From the NCBI GenBank assembly GCA_026196875.1, contig JAPHTP010000130.1, forward strand, positions 1 to 39,683: a DNA stretch of 39,683 nt. The letters are read 5' to 3'. Source of the stretch: Kangiellaceae bacterium (GTDB taxonomy: Bacteria > Pseudomonadota > Gammaproteobacteria > Enterobacterales > Kangiellaceae). A program made the position numbers and the translations under genes. Of this stretch, positions 15,476 through 23,520 are shown in pieces; positions within the stretch are counted from its first letter, which is position 1; each line of letters starts with the position of its first letter. The notes below the pieces were generated by a model, which ran no database searches, had not been told where the DNA came from, and worked only from the letters and a program-made list of their open reading frames with translations.

Positions 15476-16057
15476 ATGGAATCTATTAATGATTTCGATT
15501 ACGAGAATGTAGAAGAGATCCTAGCAGAAGCGGAGGTTGAAACTACCGCGTCAGAGTTGCAAGCTGCTATATGCGGCATGATAGCGGCCGGTTTGAAACC
15601 CAATGATAGAGGGTGGCGAGACACCATATTTGACCTGATCAATGATGGTCGGGAGGTGCCGATTGAAGTCAAACAGGTTATAGAAGAGCTTGCAGAGTGG
15701 ACCGATAAGAACATTAATGAGCAAGATTCTCTAGCTCCTACCCTACTGCCTGATGATGGTTATCCTGCGGTCGATCAACTGGAAGCCATTGCCGTTTGGT
15801 GCCAAGGGTTTTTACTCGGTTTTGGTTTGCAAACGTCTAATGATTCGGTAGAAAACCCTGAAGTTCGAGAGGGACTTAATGATTTAGCTGAAATTTCGCA
15901 GCTAGAACTGGAAGCCGAAGATAACGAGGAGACCCGCCATGCCATATTCTCCTTTATTGAGCATATTCGTGTGGTTGTCCAAGTTATCCATTGGGAACTT
16001 GTGGTTAAACATCAGGCCTCTGCAAACATATCGCCTGGTAATGACACTGTTCACTAG
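15476..16057 (+). CDS. ygfB: YgfB (UPF0149 family) protein
   Basis: A 193-residue cytosolic protein, same length as E. coli YgfB. Typical features are the acidic helical start (ANDFDYENVEEIL-like), the SELQAAICGMIAAG helix, AVWCQGFLLGFGL in the middle and ARHAIFSFIEHIRV-like C-terminus. In Pseudomonas aeruginosa the homologue represses a regulator linked to peptidoglycan recycling and beta-lactam tolerance; whether that applies here is unknown. It heads the conserved ygfB-pepP-ubiH-ubiI run, though 143 bases with several hairpins separate it from pepP. Confidence 0.94.
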   Translation: MESINDFDYENVEEILAEAEVETTASELQAAICGMIAAGLKPNDRGWRDTIFDLINDGREVPIEVKQVIEELAEWTDKNINEQDSLAPTLLPDDGYPAVDQLEAIAVWCQGFLLGFGLQTSNDSVENPEVREGLNDLAEISQLELEAEDNEETRHAIFSFIEHIRVVVQVIHWELVVKHQASANISPGNDTVH

Positions 16058-16074
16058 ATGGTTATATTATCTGA

Positions 16075-16106
16075 GGGCTGTTGAGTGACGAAAGGTCAAC
16101 AGACCC
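16075..16106 (+). terminator. Strong hairpin after ygfB, possible attenuator or terminator
   Basis: GGGCTGTTGA (16075-16084) pairs with TCAACAG-A-CCC (16096-16106) as a ten-pair stem with one bulged A and an 11-base loop, 18 bases after the ygfB stop. There is no U run after it. It could cause pausing or protect the upstream mRNA end rather than terminate. Confidence 0.45.
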
Positions 16107-16147
16107 TAGGATCCTGGCTGCAAATCCAATAGAATAATTGTTCCATG

Positions 16148-16179
16148 GGCCGACTGTTTGTTGGCCTAATCAGCCAACA
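16148..16179 (+). promoter_or_regulatory. Mutually exclusive hairpins in the pepP leader
   Basis: The segment GTTGGCC at 16160-16166 can pair upstream with GGCCGAC (16148-16154, one G-U pair). Alternatively TGTTGGC (16159-16165) pairs downstream with GCCAACA (16173-16179). The two structures cannot coexist, as in attenuators. The second ends 21 bases before the pepP ATG. The functional meaning is inferred only. Confidence 0.3.
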
Positions 16180-16200
16180 TCCAACTAAATAAAGAGCTTT

Positions 16201-17529
16201 ATGATTTCAAGAGCCGAATTTGCACGCCGTCGTCGCGAATTAATGGATTTAATGGGCAATAATTCGATTGCCATTTTGCCTTCAGCTAAAGAAGTTGTCC
16301 GTAGTAGAGATACTGATTACTTATTTCGACAAGACAGTGATTTTTATTATTTGACAGGATTTCCGGAGCCCGATGCAGTTTTAGTGTTGTTGCCAGGCCG
16401 CGAGCATGGCGAATATGTCATATTTTGCCGGGAAAAGGACCTTAAAATGGAGACTTGGCATGGGCGCCGCGAAGGCCAAGTTGGCGCTAAGAAAAACTAT
16501 GGCTGTAATGATGCATTTCCCATAGACGATATTGATGAGATCTTGCCGGGGTTAATGGAAGGCCGCGATAGAATTTATTATGAATTTGGTAATCACACCG
16601 ATTTCGACAACAGCATTATGGGATGGGTGAACACGCTCAGAGCGCAGGTAAAAAAAGGCGCGCATCCGCCGGGCGAGTTAATTGACTTAAGCCACATACT
16701 GCATGACATGCGTTTAATTAAGTCGAAAGCGGAAATAAGGGTAATGCAGAAAGCCGCGGAAATTAGTGCCAATGCACACATTGCGGCGATGAAGCGTTGT
16801 CAACCAGGCCTTAATGAGCTGCAAATTGAAGGCGAATTAAAGTATTCCTTTGCTAATCAGGGAGCCCGAACTGAGGCCTATAATTCGATCGTTGCTGGCG
16901 GAGAAAATGCCTGTATTTTGCACTATGTTGAAAACAATTGTGAATTAAAGGACGGTGATTTGCTTTTAATTGATGCCGGTTGCGAGTTGGATGGTTACGC
17001 CTCGGATATCAGTCGAACTTTCCCCGTCAACGGCAAGTTCACTAAAGAGCAAAAGCAAGCGTACGAATGGGTTTTAAAGGCGAACAAAGAAGCCATAAAA
17101 TCGGCTAAGCCTGGTAAACCTTGGTCTGCTCCACATGATACTGCAGTTAGAATTTTGACTAAGGGTTTAGTTGAAATGGGCATTTTAGAAGGTGATGTTG
17201 ACCAATTAGTTGAGGAAGAAGCTTACAAGCCTTTTTATATGCATAAAACCGGTCACTGGATTGGATTAGATGTGCATGATGTGGGTGATTATCTGCAAGA
17301 CAAAGATCCGCGGGAACTGTCGGAAGGAATGATTTTGACTGTTGAGCCAGGTTTATATTTTGCGCCCAAGACAAAAGGTCTTGATAAAAAGTGGTGGGGA
17401 ATAGGAATTCGGGTCGAAGACGATATACTGATCACTAAAAGATCGAATAGAATTTTGACCAAAACGGTACCGAAAGAAGTGGATGAAATTGAAGCGTTAA
17501 TGAAGCCAAAACGTCGGCGTAAAAGTTAA
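16201..17529 (+). CDS. pepP: Xaa-Pro aminopeptidase PepP
   Basis: Cytosolic dinuclear-manganese exopeptidase releasing N-terminal residues before proline. The 442 residues match E. coli PepP (441). All five metal ligands are visible: Asp258 and Asp269 in LLIDAGCELDGYASDISRTF, His352 in HKTGHWIGLDVHD, Glu382 in LTVEPGLYF and Glu406 in GIRVEDDIL. The N-terminal creatinase-like domain (RDTDYLFRQDSDFYYLTGF) is complete. ubiH begins eight bases after its stop. The frame ends in a basic KPKRRRKS tail. Confidence 0.97.
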   Translation: MISRAEFARRRRELMDLMGNNSIAILPSAKEVVRSRDTDYLFRQDSDFYYLTGFPEPDAVLVLLPGREHGEYVIFCREKDLKMETWHGRREGQVGAKKNYGCNDAFPIDDIDEILPGLMEGRDRIYYEFGNHTDFDNSIMGWVNTLRAQVKKGAHPPGELIDLSHILHDMRLIKSKAEIRVMQKAAEISANAHIAAMKRCQPGLNELQIEGELKYSFANQGARTEAYNSIVAGGENACILHYVENNCELKDGDLLLIDAGCELDGYASDISRTFPVNGKFTKEQKQAYEWVLKANKEAIKSAKPGKPWSAPHDTAVRILTKGLVEMGILEGDVDQLVEEEAYKPFYMHKTGHWIGLDVHDVGDYLQDKDPRELSEGMILTVEPGLYFAPKTKGLDKKWWGIGIRVEDDILITKRSNRILTKTVPKEVDEIEALMKPKRRRKS

Positions 17530-17537
17530 GAATTCGA

Positions 17538-18809
17538 ATGAGTCAAACTGCAATTCAACAATTCGATGTATTAATCTCCGGCGGTGGCATGACCGGAGCC
17601 ACAGCTGCTATTGGGCTTGCACAATTAGGTTTAAGCGTAGCAATCGTTGAAGCAGTTGAACCTGAGCTCGAAATTAGTCCTAGTTTTGACCAGCGAGCAG
17701 TCGCACTTTCTGCTGCATCAGTTGAGATTTATCGCAGTTTAGGCTTGTGGCCGTTAATGCAGCATTTGTCTTGCGCGATAAAAAAAATACACGTATCGGA
17801 TCAAGGTCAGTTTGGGTTTACTCGTCTAACAGCGGAAGAAAATAACGTCGAAGCTTTAGGTGAAGTAATCCCATTGGATTTAACCGGTCCGGTTCTATGG
17901 AAAGCTTTACAGAACTACCCTTCTATCTCAACTTTTTGTCCATGGCAGGTTGAATTAATCGAGCAAAAAACGGGTTCAGAAAAAAACGGCCAAATCGTCC
18001 AACTTGTATCAAAAAGCAAACCGTCTAAATCGTTGCAATTTGAAGCAAAACTGGTATTGGCGGCCGACGGTAGCTTTTCTCAAATTGCTCAAATGTTAGC
18101 AATTGAACATCGCCGTAAAAGCTATAATCAACATGCGGTAATAGCTAACATTCAAACTAGCGAAGGCCATGATTTCCGGGCATTTGAAAGATTTACATCA
18201 GGTGGTCCTTTGGCTTTACTGCCGTTAACTGGCAATCGAATGAGTTTGGTCTGGTGCCAAAAGCCCGAATTCGTTGACACAGTGATGAATTGGAGTGAGC
18301 AAGAATTTAAGTTCGAACTGCAACGAGCCTTCGGCTACCGGTTGGGCGAAATAACCAAAATAGGCGAAAGATTCCAGTATCCGCTTTCACTTCATTTACC
18401 TAGCCTTCAATTTAAACAGAACATGCTGTTAATGGGCAACGCCGCGCATACCTTGCACCCTATCGCGGGACAGGGGTTTAATCTATGTTTGAGGGACATT
18501 GCAGTTTTGGTCGAGTTAGTTCAGCAAGCTATTACGAGTGGCCGAGATTGGACTAATCAGGACTTTCTCGAGCAATATGTCGATTCCAGACAGGTTGATT
18601 GGCAGCAAACGATTTTGGCGACTGACTCGTTTGCACGACTGTTTTCCAATGAATTTGTACCGCTTGTTTTAATGCGCAACAAAGGCATGAATTTGGTCAA
18701 TCAGTTTAAGCCACTAAAACAATTGCTTAGCAGAGGGGCAATGGGATATGGAGCGCGAAGTTCTCGTTTGGCTCGTGGTATTCCAATTACAATTGAGTCC
18801 GAGAAATAA
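17538..18809 (+). CDS. ubiH: FAD monooxygenase UbiH, ubiquinone biosynthesis
   Basis: Flavoprotein hydroxylase of the ubiquinone pathway (2-octaprenyl-6-methoxyphenol C4-hydroxylase in E. coli), associated with the soluble Ubi metabolon. It has 423 residues. Its first FAD motif is SGGGMTGATAAIGLAQLG, near residue 14. The middle motif is VLAADGSFS. The second FAD motif is GNAAHTLHPIAGQGFNLCLR near residue 300. The Asn in GNAAHTLHPIAGQGFN favours UbiH over UbiI. It sits between pepP and ubiI as in E. coli. Its stop abuts the next ATG with no spacer, suggesting strong translational coupling. Confidence 0.93.
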   Translation: MSQTAIQQFDVLISGGGMTGATAAIGLAQLGLSVAIVEAVEPELEISPSFDQRAVALSAASVEIYRSLGLWPLMQHLSCAIKKIHVSDQGQFGFTRLTAEENNVEALGEVIPLDLTGPVLWKALQNYPSISTFCPWQVELIEQKTGSEKNGQIVQLVSKSKPSKSLQFEAKLVLAADGSFSQIAQMLAIEHRRKSYNQHAVIANIQTSEGHDFRAFERFTSGGPLALLPLTGNRMSLVWCQKPEFVDTVMNWSEQEFKFELQRAFGYRLGEITKIGERFQYPLSLHLPSLQFKQNMLLMGNAAHTLHPIAGQGFNLCLRDIAVLVELVQQAITSGRDWTNQDFLEQYVDSRQVDWQQTILATDSFARLFSNEFVPLVLMRNKGMNLVNQFKPLKQLLSRGAMGYGARSSRLARGIPITIESEK

Positions 18810-20024
18810 ATGAGATCGAATCAAAGCGATATAATAATAGTCGGTGGCGGCATGGTCGGCCTTGCCATGGCTGCGGCCTTGGCCGACACTGGTTTGTCTA
18901 TCAAAGTTTTAGAAAAGAACAAGTTAAGTGAGCTTAGTCAAACTGCTTTAAGTGCCCAACAAAAAATATCACCAGCTGATTATCAGATCAGAGTGAGTGC
19001 GATTAGCCCGGCCAATCAAAGATTTCTGAGAGAGTTAAATTGTTGGCAGCAGATACCCTCCAGTCGTATAGCTAACTACGAAAGAATGTTTGTTTGGGAC
19101 GCAGATGGCAGCGGCCAGATCCAATTTGATGCCGCAGAAATAGGCGCTCCCTATTTAGGTGCTATAGTTGAAAACCAATTGATCCAAGCGGCAATTTACT
19201 TTCAATTGCAGCGCTGTTCAAACATAGAAATAATTGAGAACTGCCGGATAAAATCACTTGTTACAAACAACGAAGTTGCAGAAGTGGTTCTTGCTGACGA
19301 AACGCGTTTAGGTGCTCACCTTATCATCGGCGCCGATGGTGCTTTTTCCAGCGTAAGGCAGCTGGTTAACATATCTTGCAGCCAATCGCCTTACCAACAG
19401 ACTGCCTTTGTAGCTAATTTGTTGACAGAAAAACCTCATCAAAATACCGCATGGCAGAGATTTTTAAGAACCGGTCCATTAGCCTTCTTGCCTTTGCAAA
19501 GTCCGAATCTTTGCTCAATTGTTTGGACATTAGACCAATCTGAAACAGGCAAAATCGAGAACTTGGATAAAATTGAGTTAGAAAAGAAAATATCGCGCGC
19601 TTTTGAAAATAAGCTGGGCGGGGTTCAGCTGGTTAGTGAGTTTCGAGGATTTCCGCTTATTAAAAGACATGCCGACCGTTATTTATCTGATCGAGTGGTG
19701 TTGATTGGAGACGCTGCACATACCATTCATCCACTCGCGGGTCTTGGTGTTAATCTCGGGTTCCAAGATGTCTTGTGTTTGGCCAATTTAATAAAAGATC
19801 AGGTAGATAAGAAACGAGATTATTGGGTTGACGCAAATTTGCGCCCCTTTGAGCGAGAACGCAAAACAGCCAATAAAATTACTCAGGAAGCAATGAGTGG
19901 GTTTAAATGGTTGTTTGGTAGTGATAGTTTACCTTTGACATTACTGCGGAATATCGGCTTAAATGCAGTGGACCAAACTGGCTTGCTAAAACAACAGATA
20001 ATGCGCCAAGCTATGGGGCAATAA
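18810..20024 (+). CDS. ubiI: FAD monooxygenase UbiI (VisC) type, ubiquinone biosynthesis
   Basis: Paralogue of UbiH; in E. coli UbiI hydroxylates C5 of the ubiquinone ring. Its 404 residues (E. coli 400) show IIVGGGMVGLAMAAALADTG at the N-terminus, LIIGADGAFSSVRQL in the middle and GDAAHTIHPLAGLGVNLGFQ near residue 305. The GDAAHTI...GVNLGFQD version is typical of UbiI/UbiF. Position after ubiH supports UbiI, but regiospecificity varies in this family and cannot be proven from sequence. It starts at the base after the ubiH stop codon. Confidence 0.88.
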   Translation: MRSNQSDIIIVGGGMVGLAMAAALADTGLSIKVLEKNKLSELSQTALSAQQKISPADYQIRVSAISPANQRFLRELNCWQQIPSSRIANYERMFVWDADGSGQIQFDAAEIGAPYLGAIVENQLIQAAIYFQLQRCSNIEIIENCRIKSLVTNNEVAEVVLADETRLGAHLIIGADGAFSSVRQLVNISCSQSPYQQTAFVANLLTEKPHQNTAWQRFLRTGPLAFLPLQSPNLCSIVWTLDQSETGKIENLDKIELEKKISRAFENKLGGVQLVSEFRGFPLIKRHADRYLSDRVVLIGDAAHTIHPLAGLGVNLGFQDVLCLANLIKDQVDKKRDYWVDANLRPFERERKTANKITQEAMSGFKWLFGSDSLPLTLLRNIGLNAVDQTGLLKQQIMRQAMGQ

Positions 20025-20117
20025 CGAGAAATATTACAATAACTAAAAACATTAAAGTCACAAATATCCCAGATCTCCAAGAAACGAATTAATTTGTGCA
20101 CTAAGCTAATTAAAGGA

Positions 20118-20130
20118 CTAAGGACCTTAG
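20118..20130. promoter_or_regulatory. 13-bp palindrome upstream of the adenylate cyclase gene
   Basis: CTAAGG-A-CCTTAG is a perfect 6-bp inverted repeat around one central base, 64 bases before the proposed TTG start. It could be a small operator. A second short repeat, AGGTT/AACCT, follows at about 20147-20162. No known regulator is recognised. Confidence 0.3.
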
Positions 20131-20193
20131 AACTTTGTATATCTAAAGGTTCCGATAAACCTCTATGGATTGAGGCTTTTTGAGGTTGTGGTT

Positions 20194-22176
20194 TTGAAAA
20201 TAAGCTCTAGTCGACAATTTAGAAATTACGTCATTAGTTGGTTTCTGGTGATAGTCGGTGTAATTGTTGCGCTTGGAGGGTATGCTTTATATTTTCAAGT
20301 TGAAAAGTTTTTAATCGAAAGCTACAAGAACGAAAAGCAAATTTTGCTGAAATCTCTATCTGCCATGATAGAAGGGAATGAGTTCAGTAAAATAAACAAA
20401 CGCAATTTTTCTGCTGACGCACTTGCCGCAAGATTGTCGTCCAAGTTTAAATCTATCGTTGCTTCTGATGTAAATGAACATCGCCTATTTTCCCTTATTT
20501 ATGATCAAAAGCTGGGGCGGTACAAATACGCTACAGATTCGCTGACGGTTAAACAAGATACAATATTGGTATCATCTTCGTTTTTCGATATCCCTGTTAT
20601 TAAGGACAGCAAAAATAATATTGTTATATCGCACTATGGTGTAACTACCCCGGAACTAGAGATTCGACGCGAAGAGAAAAAATTCCTGGCAAAAATTTTA
20701 TTAGAAGGTGAACATCAATTTCTGGCAATTAACAATAAGAAAGTCCTTCAGTTTCCAGCTGGCAATCAGCTTGTGGGCACGATCAAAAATATACGACTCA
20801 GTCACAAGAGTTTAAACGCCCAAACGCTCAAGTTAGCTTTTGATGAAGAACCGATAGAGATCGGATTTCGCTATGTACCCGTAAATCATCCGTTGCATGT
20901 AGCGGGAAATTTTTTCAATTCGGACTTGGTGATTGCCACACAATTGCAAAATGCAATAGATAACAATGAAAGTGATGGTGTATTTGAGTATCAAGCAAAT
21001 CAGCTCTCAGATGTATTCGTTTACTCCGTTATTCTAGGATCTAAAAATAAAAAAGTAGGGGTTTTAGTATTACAGATTTCACCGCGGACTTTAGCTCAAA
21101 TCAAAAAATCTCTAAAGGAAGCCGTATTTTTGGGGCTCAGTATTTTAGCTATCATGCTAATGCTAGCGGCGATATTTTTTGCTAGAAAGATCACCAACCC
21201 AATGGAGCAGTTAACGGTCGCAATATCACGACTTATTCAGAACGACTTTAACTTCAAACTTTCAGCTCGTAATTTCGGTAGCTTCGGTTACTTAGCCAAT
21301 CAATTTAATTTGATGTTGGTCAGGTTACAAAAAAGCAGGAACGAAATGATTCGTTTAAATAAATCGTACAGTCGTTTTGTTCCACACCAATTGCTAAAAC
21401 AATTGAGTGCCGGTGGTGTCAGTGAAATATCATTAGGCGATAGCTGCGAAAGGCAAATGACCGTATTGTTTTGTGATATACGAGGATTTACTTCGCTTTC
21501 CGAAACAATGTCTCCTCAAGCAAACTTCCGTTTTATCAACCGTTACTTAAATCAAATTGCGCCAGTGATTAACAAGCATGGAGGTATTATCGACAAATAC
21601 CTTGGGGACGGAATCATGGCCTTGTTTCCAAAAGGGGCTGACGCTGCGGTACAAGCCGCAATTGAAATGATCGATAGCCTTGGTGAATATAATAAGATGT
21701 TACTCCAGAAAAAGTTACCGGCTATTGAAGTTGGATTAGGCTTACACTCCGGGCGAACAATGCTGGGCACAGTTGGAACAACGTCTCGAATGGATGCTAC
21801 GGTAATTTCTGATACGGTTAACGCTGCGGCCAGAATTGAATCAATGACTAAAGCGTTTAATACTCAGATTTTAATAAGCGAAGAGACCAAACAGCGGTTA
21901 AACAACTTAAGTCAGTATCGAATTCGATATATCGCCTCATGCAATATTCAAGGAAAAAACAGACCGATAACACTTTATGAAATATTTGATAATGACAATT
22001 TAACCGTACAGCGTGAAAAAATGCATAACCAATCAATGATGATTCAAGCGTGGAAAAAATACAAAGACGGTGATCCCGCAATGGCGATTCAAATGTATCA
22101 AAAGTTAATTGAAACCAGCCCACACGATAAATCATTGTTTGCCTTAATCGAGCGGTGTCAAAGTGGCCGCTTATAA
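20194..22176 (+). CDS. Membrane-anchored class III adenylate cyclase with HAMP domain
   Basis: Predicted to make cAMP from ATP. No ATG lies near the N-terminus. TTG 20194 has GAGG eight bases upstream and begins LKISSSRQFRNYV, giving 660 residues; GTG 20188 or TTG 20170 are alternatives. Order: first membrane helix (SWFLVIVGVIVALGGYALYF), a periplasmic sensory region of about 270 residues, second helix, HAMP (ARKITNPMEQL), then the cyclase domain. Metal-binding Asp is in VLFCDIRGFTSLSE (codon 21474-21476) and the second in DKYLGDGIMALF. The Lys of DKYLGD and the Asp of TVISDTVNAAARIE indicate ATP rather than GTP. Asn and Arg of VNAAARIE stabilise the transition state. The sensory domain is unfamiliar to me. 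Confidence 0.88.
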   Translation: MKISSSRQFRNYVISWFLVIVGVIVALGGYALYFQVEKFLIESYKNEKQILLKSLSAMIEGNEFSKINKRNFSADALAARLSSKFKSIVASDVNEHRLFSLIYDQKLGRYKYATDSLTVKQDTILVSSSFFDIPVIKDSKNNIVISHYGVTTPELEIRREEKKFLAKILLEGEHQFLAINNKKVLQFPAGNQLVGTIKNIRLSHKSLNAQTLKLAFDEEPIEIGFRYVPVNHPLHVAGNFFNSDLVIATQLQNAIDNNESDGVFEYQANQLSDVFVYSVILGSKNKKVGVLVLQISPRTLAQIKKSLKEAVFLGLSILAIMLMLAAIFFARKITNPMEQLTVAISRLIQNDFNFKLSARNFGSFGYLANQFNLMLVRLQKSRNEMIRLNKSYSRFVPHQLLKQLSAGGVSEISLGDSCERQMTVLFCDIRGFTSLSETMSPQANFRFINRYLNQIAPVINKHGGIIDKYLGDGIMALFPKGADAAVQAAIEMIDSLGEYNKMLLQKKLPAIEVGLGLHSGRTMLGTVGTTSRMDATVISDTVNAAARIESMTKAFNTQILISEETKQRLNNLSQYRIRYIASCNIQGKNRPITLYEIFDNDNLTVQREKMHNQSMMIQAWKKYKDGDPAMAIQMYQKLIETSPHDKSLFALIERCQSGRL

Positions 22177-22198
22177 GCGGGTAACTTTTGCTATTTTT
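22167..22198 (+). terminator. Probable terminator of the cyclase gene
   Basis: CCGCTTATAAGCGG at 22167-22180 is a perfect 14-bp palindrome that includes the cyclase stop codon. It is followed by T-rich sequence (CTTTTGCTATTTTTTG). The T run starts several bases after the stem, so efficiency is uncertain. It separates the cyclase from the convergent kinase gene. Confidence 0.5.
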
Positions 22199-22203
22199 TG
22201 TTT

Positions 22204-23520
22204 TTATTGATTTGGCAAGGATAGTGTGACGCTCAAGCCACCGTGTTCGCGATTGTACATTTTTAATCGACCTTTGTGAGCATTGACAATTTCTTTACAT
22301 AGTGCGAGTCCTAGGCCGGTACCACCGCTTTTGGTGGTGAAGAATGGAAGCAGAGATTGAGATAATTGCGACTCGGTCATCCCCTGCCCTCTGTCTTTAA
22401 CGGTGAAATTTAATTCACTTTTTCGGTGTTCTATTTCTAATTCAATACTTTCTTCTTCGCTACCTGATTCTCTGGCATTTTTTACTAGATTAATAATGAC
22501 TTGTTCTATTTGAGCCGAATCGAACTGGAATTCACTTTGGTCTAAATCGGCCTTAATAGGTCGGTCGACTATCTTGGCCAAGTCGGAGATAAATTCTTGC
22601 ATATTAACTTGCGCTAACGTGGGGGCGGGCAATCTAGAATATTCAGCATACTGTTGAATAAATTTATGTAAATGATTGGTCCGCCTGGTTACGGTATCAA
22701 AAATATCAATCAGAGCTTCATCTTGAGAAGACTGCATAATCATCTTCTTGGCAGAGCGAGTAAGCGATTGAATTGGTGCGAGAGAATTATTGAGCTCATG
22801 GCTAATAAGCCGTATCACTTTCTTCCAGACTTGAATTTCTTCTTTATCCACCTCTTGTGTCATGTTTTTATACAAGTAGAGATTGTGAATTTGCGCGTTC
22901 AGGTTAAACTCTTCACAAACCAGAAAATATACTTGTTTTTGATCGTGAACCGAATGGTTGTATAAACCTTCTTGCTTACTCAAAGTTGCCCTGGCCAAGT
23001 CTGATGGTAAATTATCGACTAAACCATTAAAGTTTAAACCAACTAGGTTTTTTGTCTGGCGAAGCAATTTTTTTGCTTCAAGATTACTGTAGATAATTTC
23101 CCCGTTAGCGCTGGTCAAAATAATTGCCATTGGCGTATTTTGGATAATCGTATCTAAAAGCAGCTCACGTTGATGTAGCTCCATTCGTTCATCGCGCAAA
23201 ATCTTTGATAAGCGATTATAGGTTTCTACGCTGACTTGAAACTCAGTAAATTCGTACTCGGCAATATTGATACTAAAATCTTCGTCGTTAAAACAGTTAA
23301 GGCCGGTTTCGATGGACTCTATAAGTGAAGCAAATGGCTGATAGTAATAGTTAATCAACAATGCGCTTACCCCGAGGGTCACCACCAAGACAACCGGAAT
23401 GGCAAATAGCAGCTCTATTTCGAAATAAATCGCCGTATACAATAGAGTTGTAAAGCCCAAGATAGGCAAAAGTATCGCAAACCAGAGGCGATGTTTGAGT
23501 GAAACTTTATGCTTTAACAT
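22204..23520 (-). CDS. NtrY-like sensor histidine kinase of the exporter cluster
   Basis: A 438-residue inner-membrane kinase. Two adjacent hydrophobic segments (about 13-33 and 36-57) flank almost no periplasmic loop, so it probably senses within the membrane or cytosol. Then come a linker, a PAS domain (about 122-220, IIQNTPMAIILTSANGEIIY) and the H-box LISHELNNSLAPIQSL with His241. The ATPase domain has N-box QVIINLVKNARES, DRGQGM and GTGLGLAL. The Asn-Asn-Ser-Leu-Ala-Pro H-box is typical of kinases paired with sigma-54 activators. It overlaps the upstream regulator gene by one base (TAATG), so translation is coupled. The signal is unknown. Confidence 0.9.
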   Translation of the reverse strand: MLKHKVSLKHRLWFAILLPILGFTTLLYTAIYFEIELLFAIPVVLVVTLGVSALLINYYYQPFASLIESIETGLNCFNDEDFSINIAEYEFTEFQVSVETYNRLSKILRDERMELHQRELLLDTIIQNTPMAIILTSANGEIIYSNLEAKKLLRQTKNLVGLNFNGLVDNLPSDLARATLSKQEGLYNHSVHDQKQVYFLVCEEFNLNAQIHNLYLYKNMTQEVDKEEIQVWKKVIRLISHELNNSLAPIQSLTRSAKKMIMQSSQDEALIDIFDTVTRRTNHLHKFIQQYAEYSRLPAPTLAQVNMQEFISDLAKIVDRPIKADLDQSEFQFDSAQIEQVIINLVKNARESGSEEESIELEIEHRKSELNFTVKDRGQGMTESQLSQSLLPFFTTKSGGTGLGLALCKEIVNAHKGRLKMYNREHGGLSVTLSLPNQ

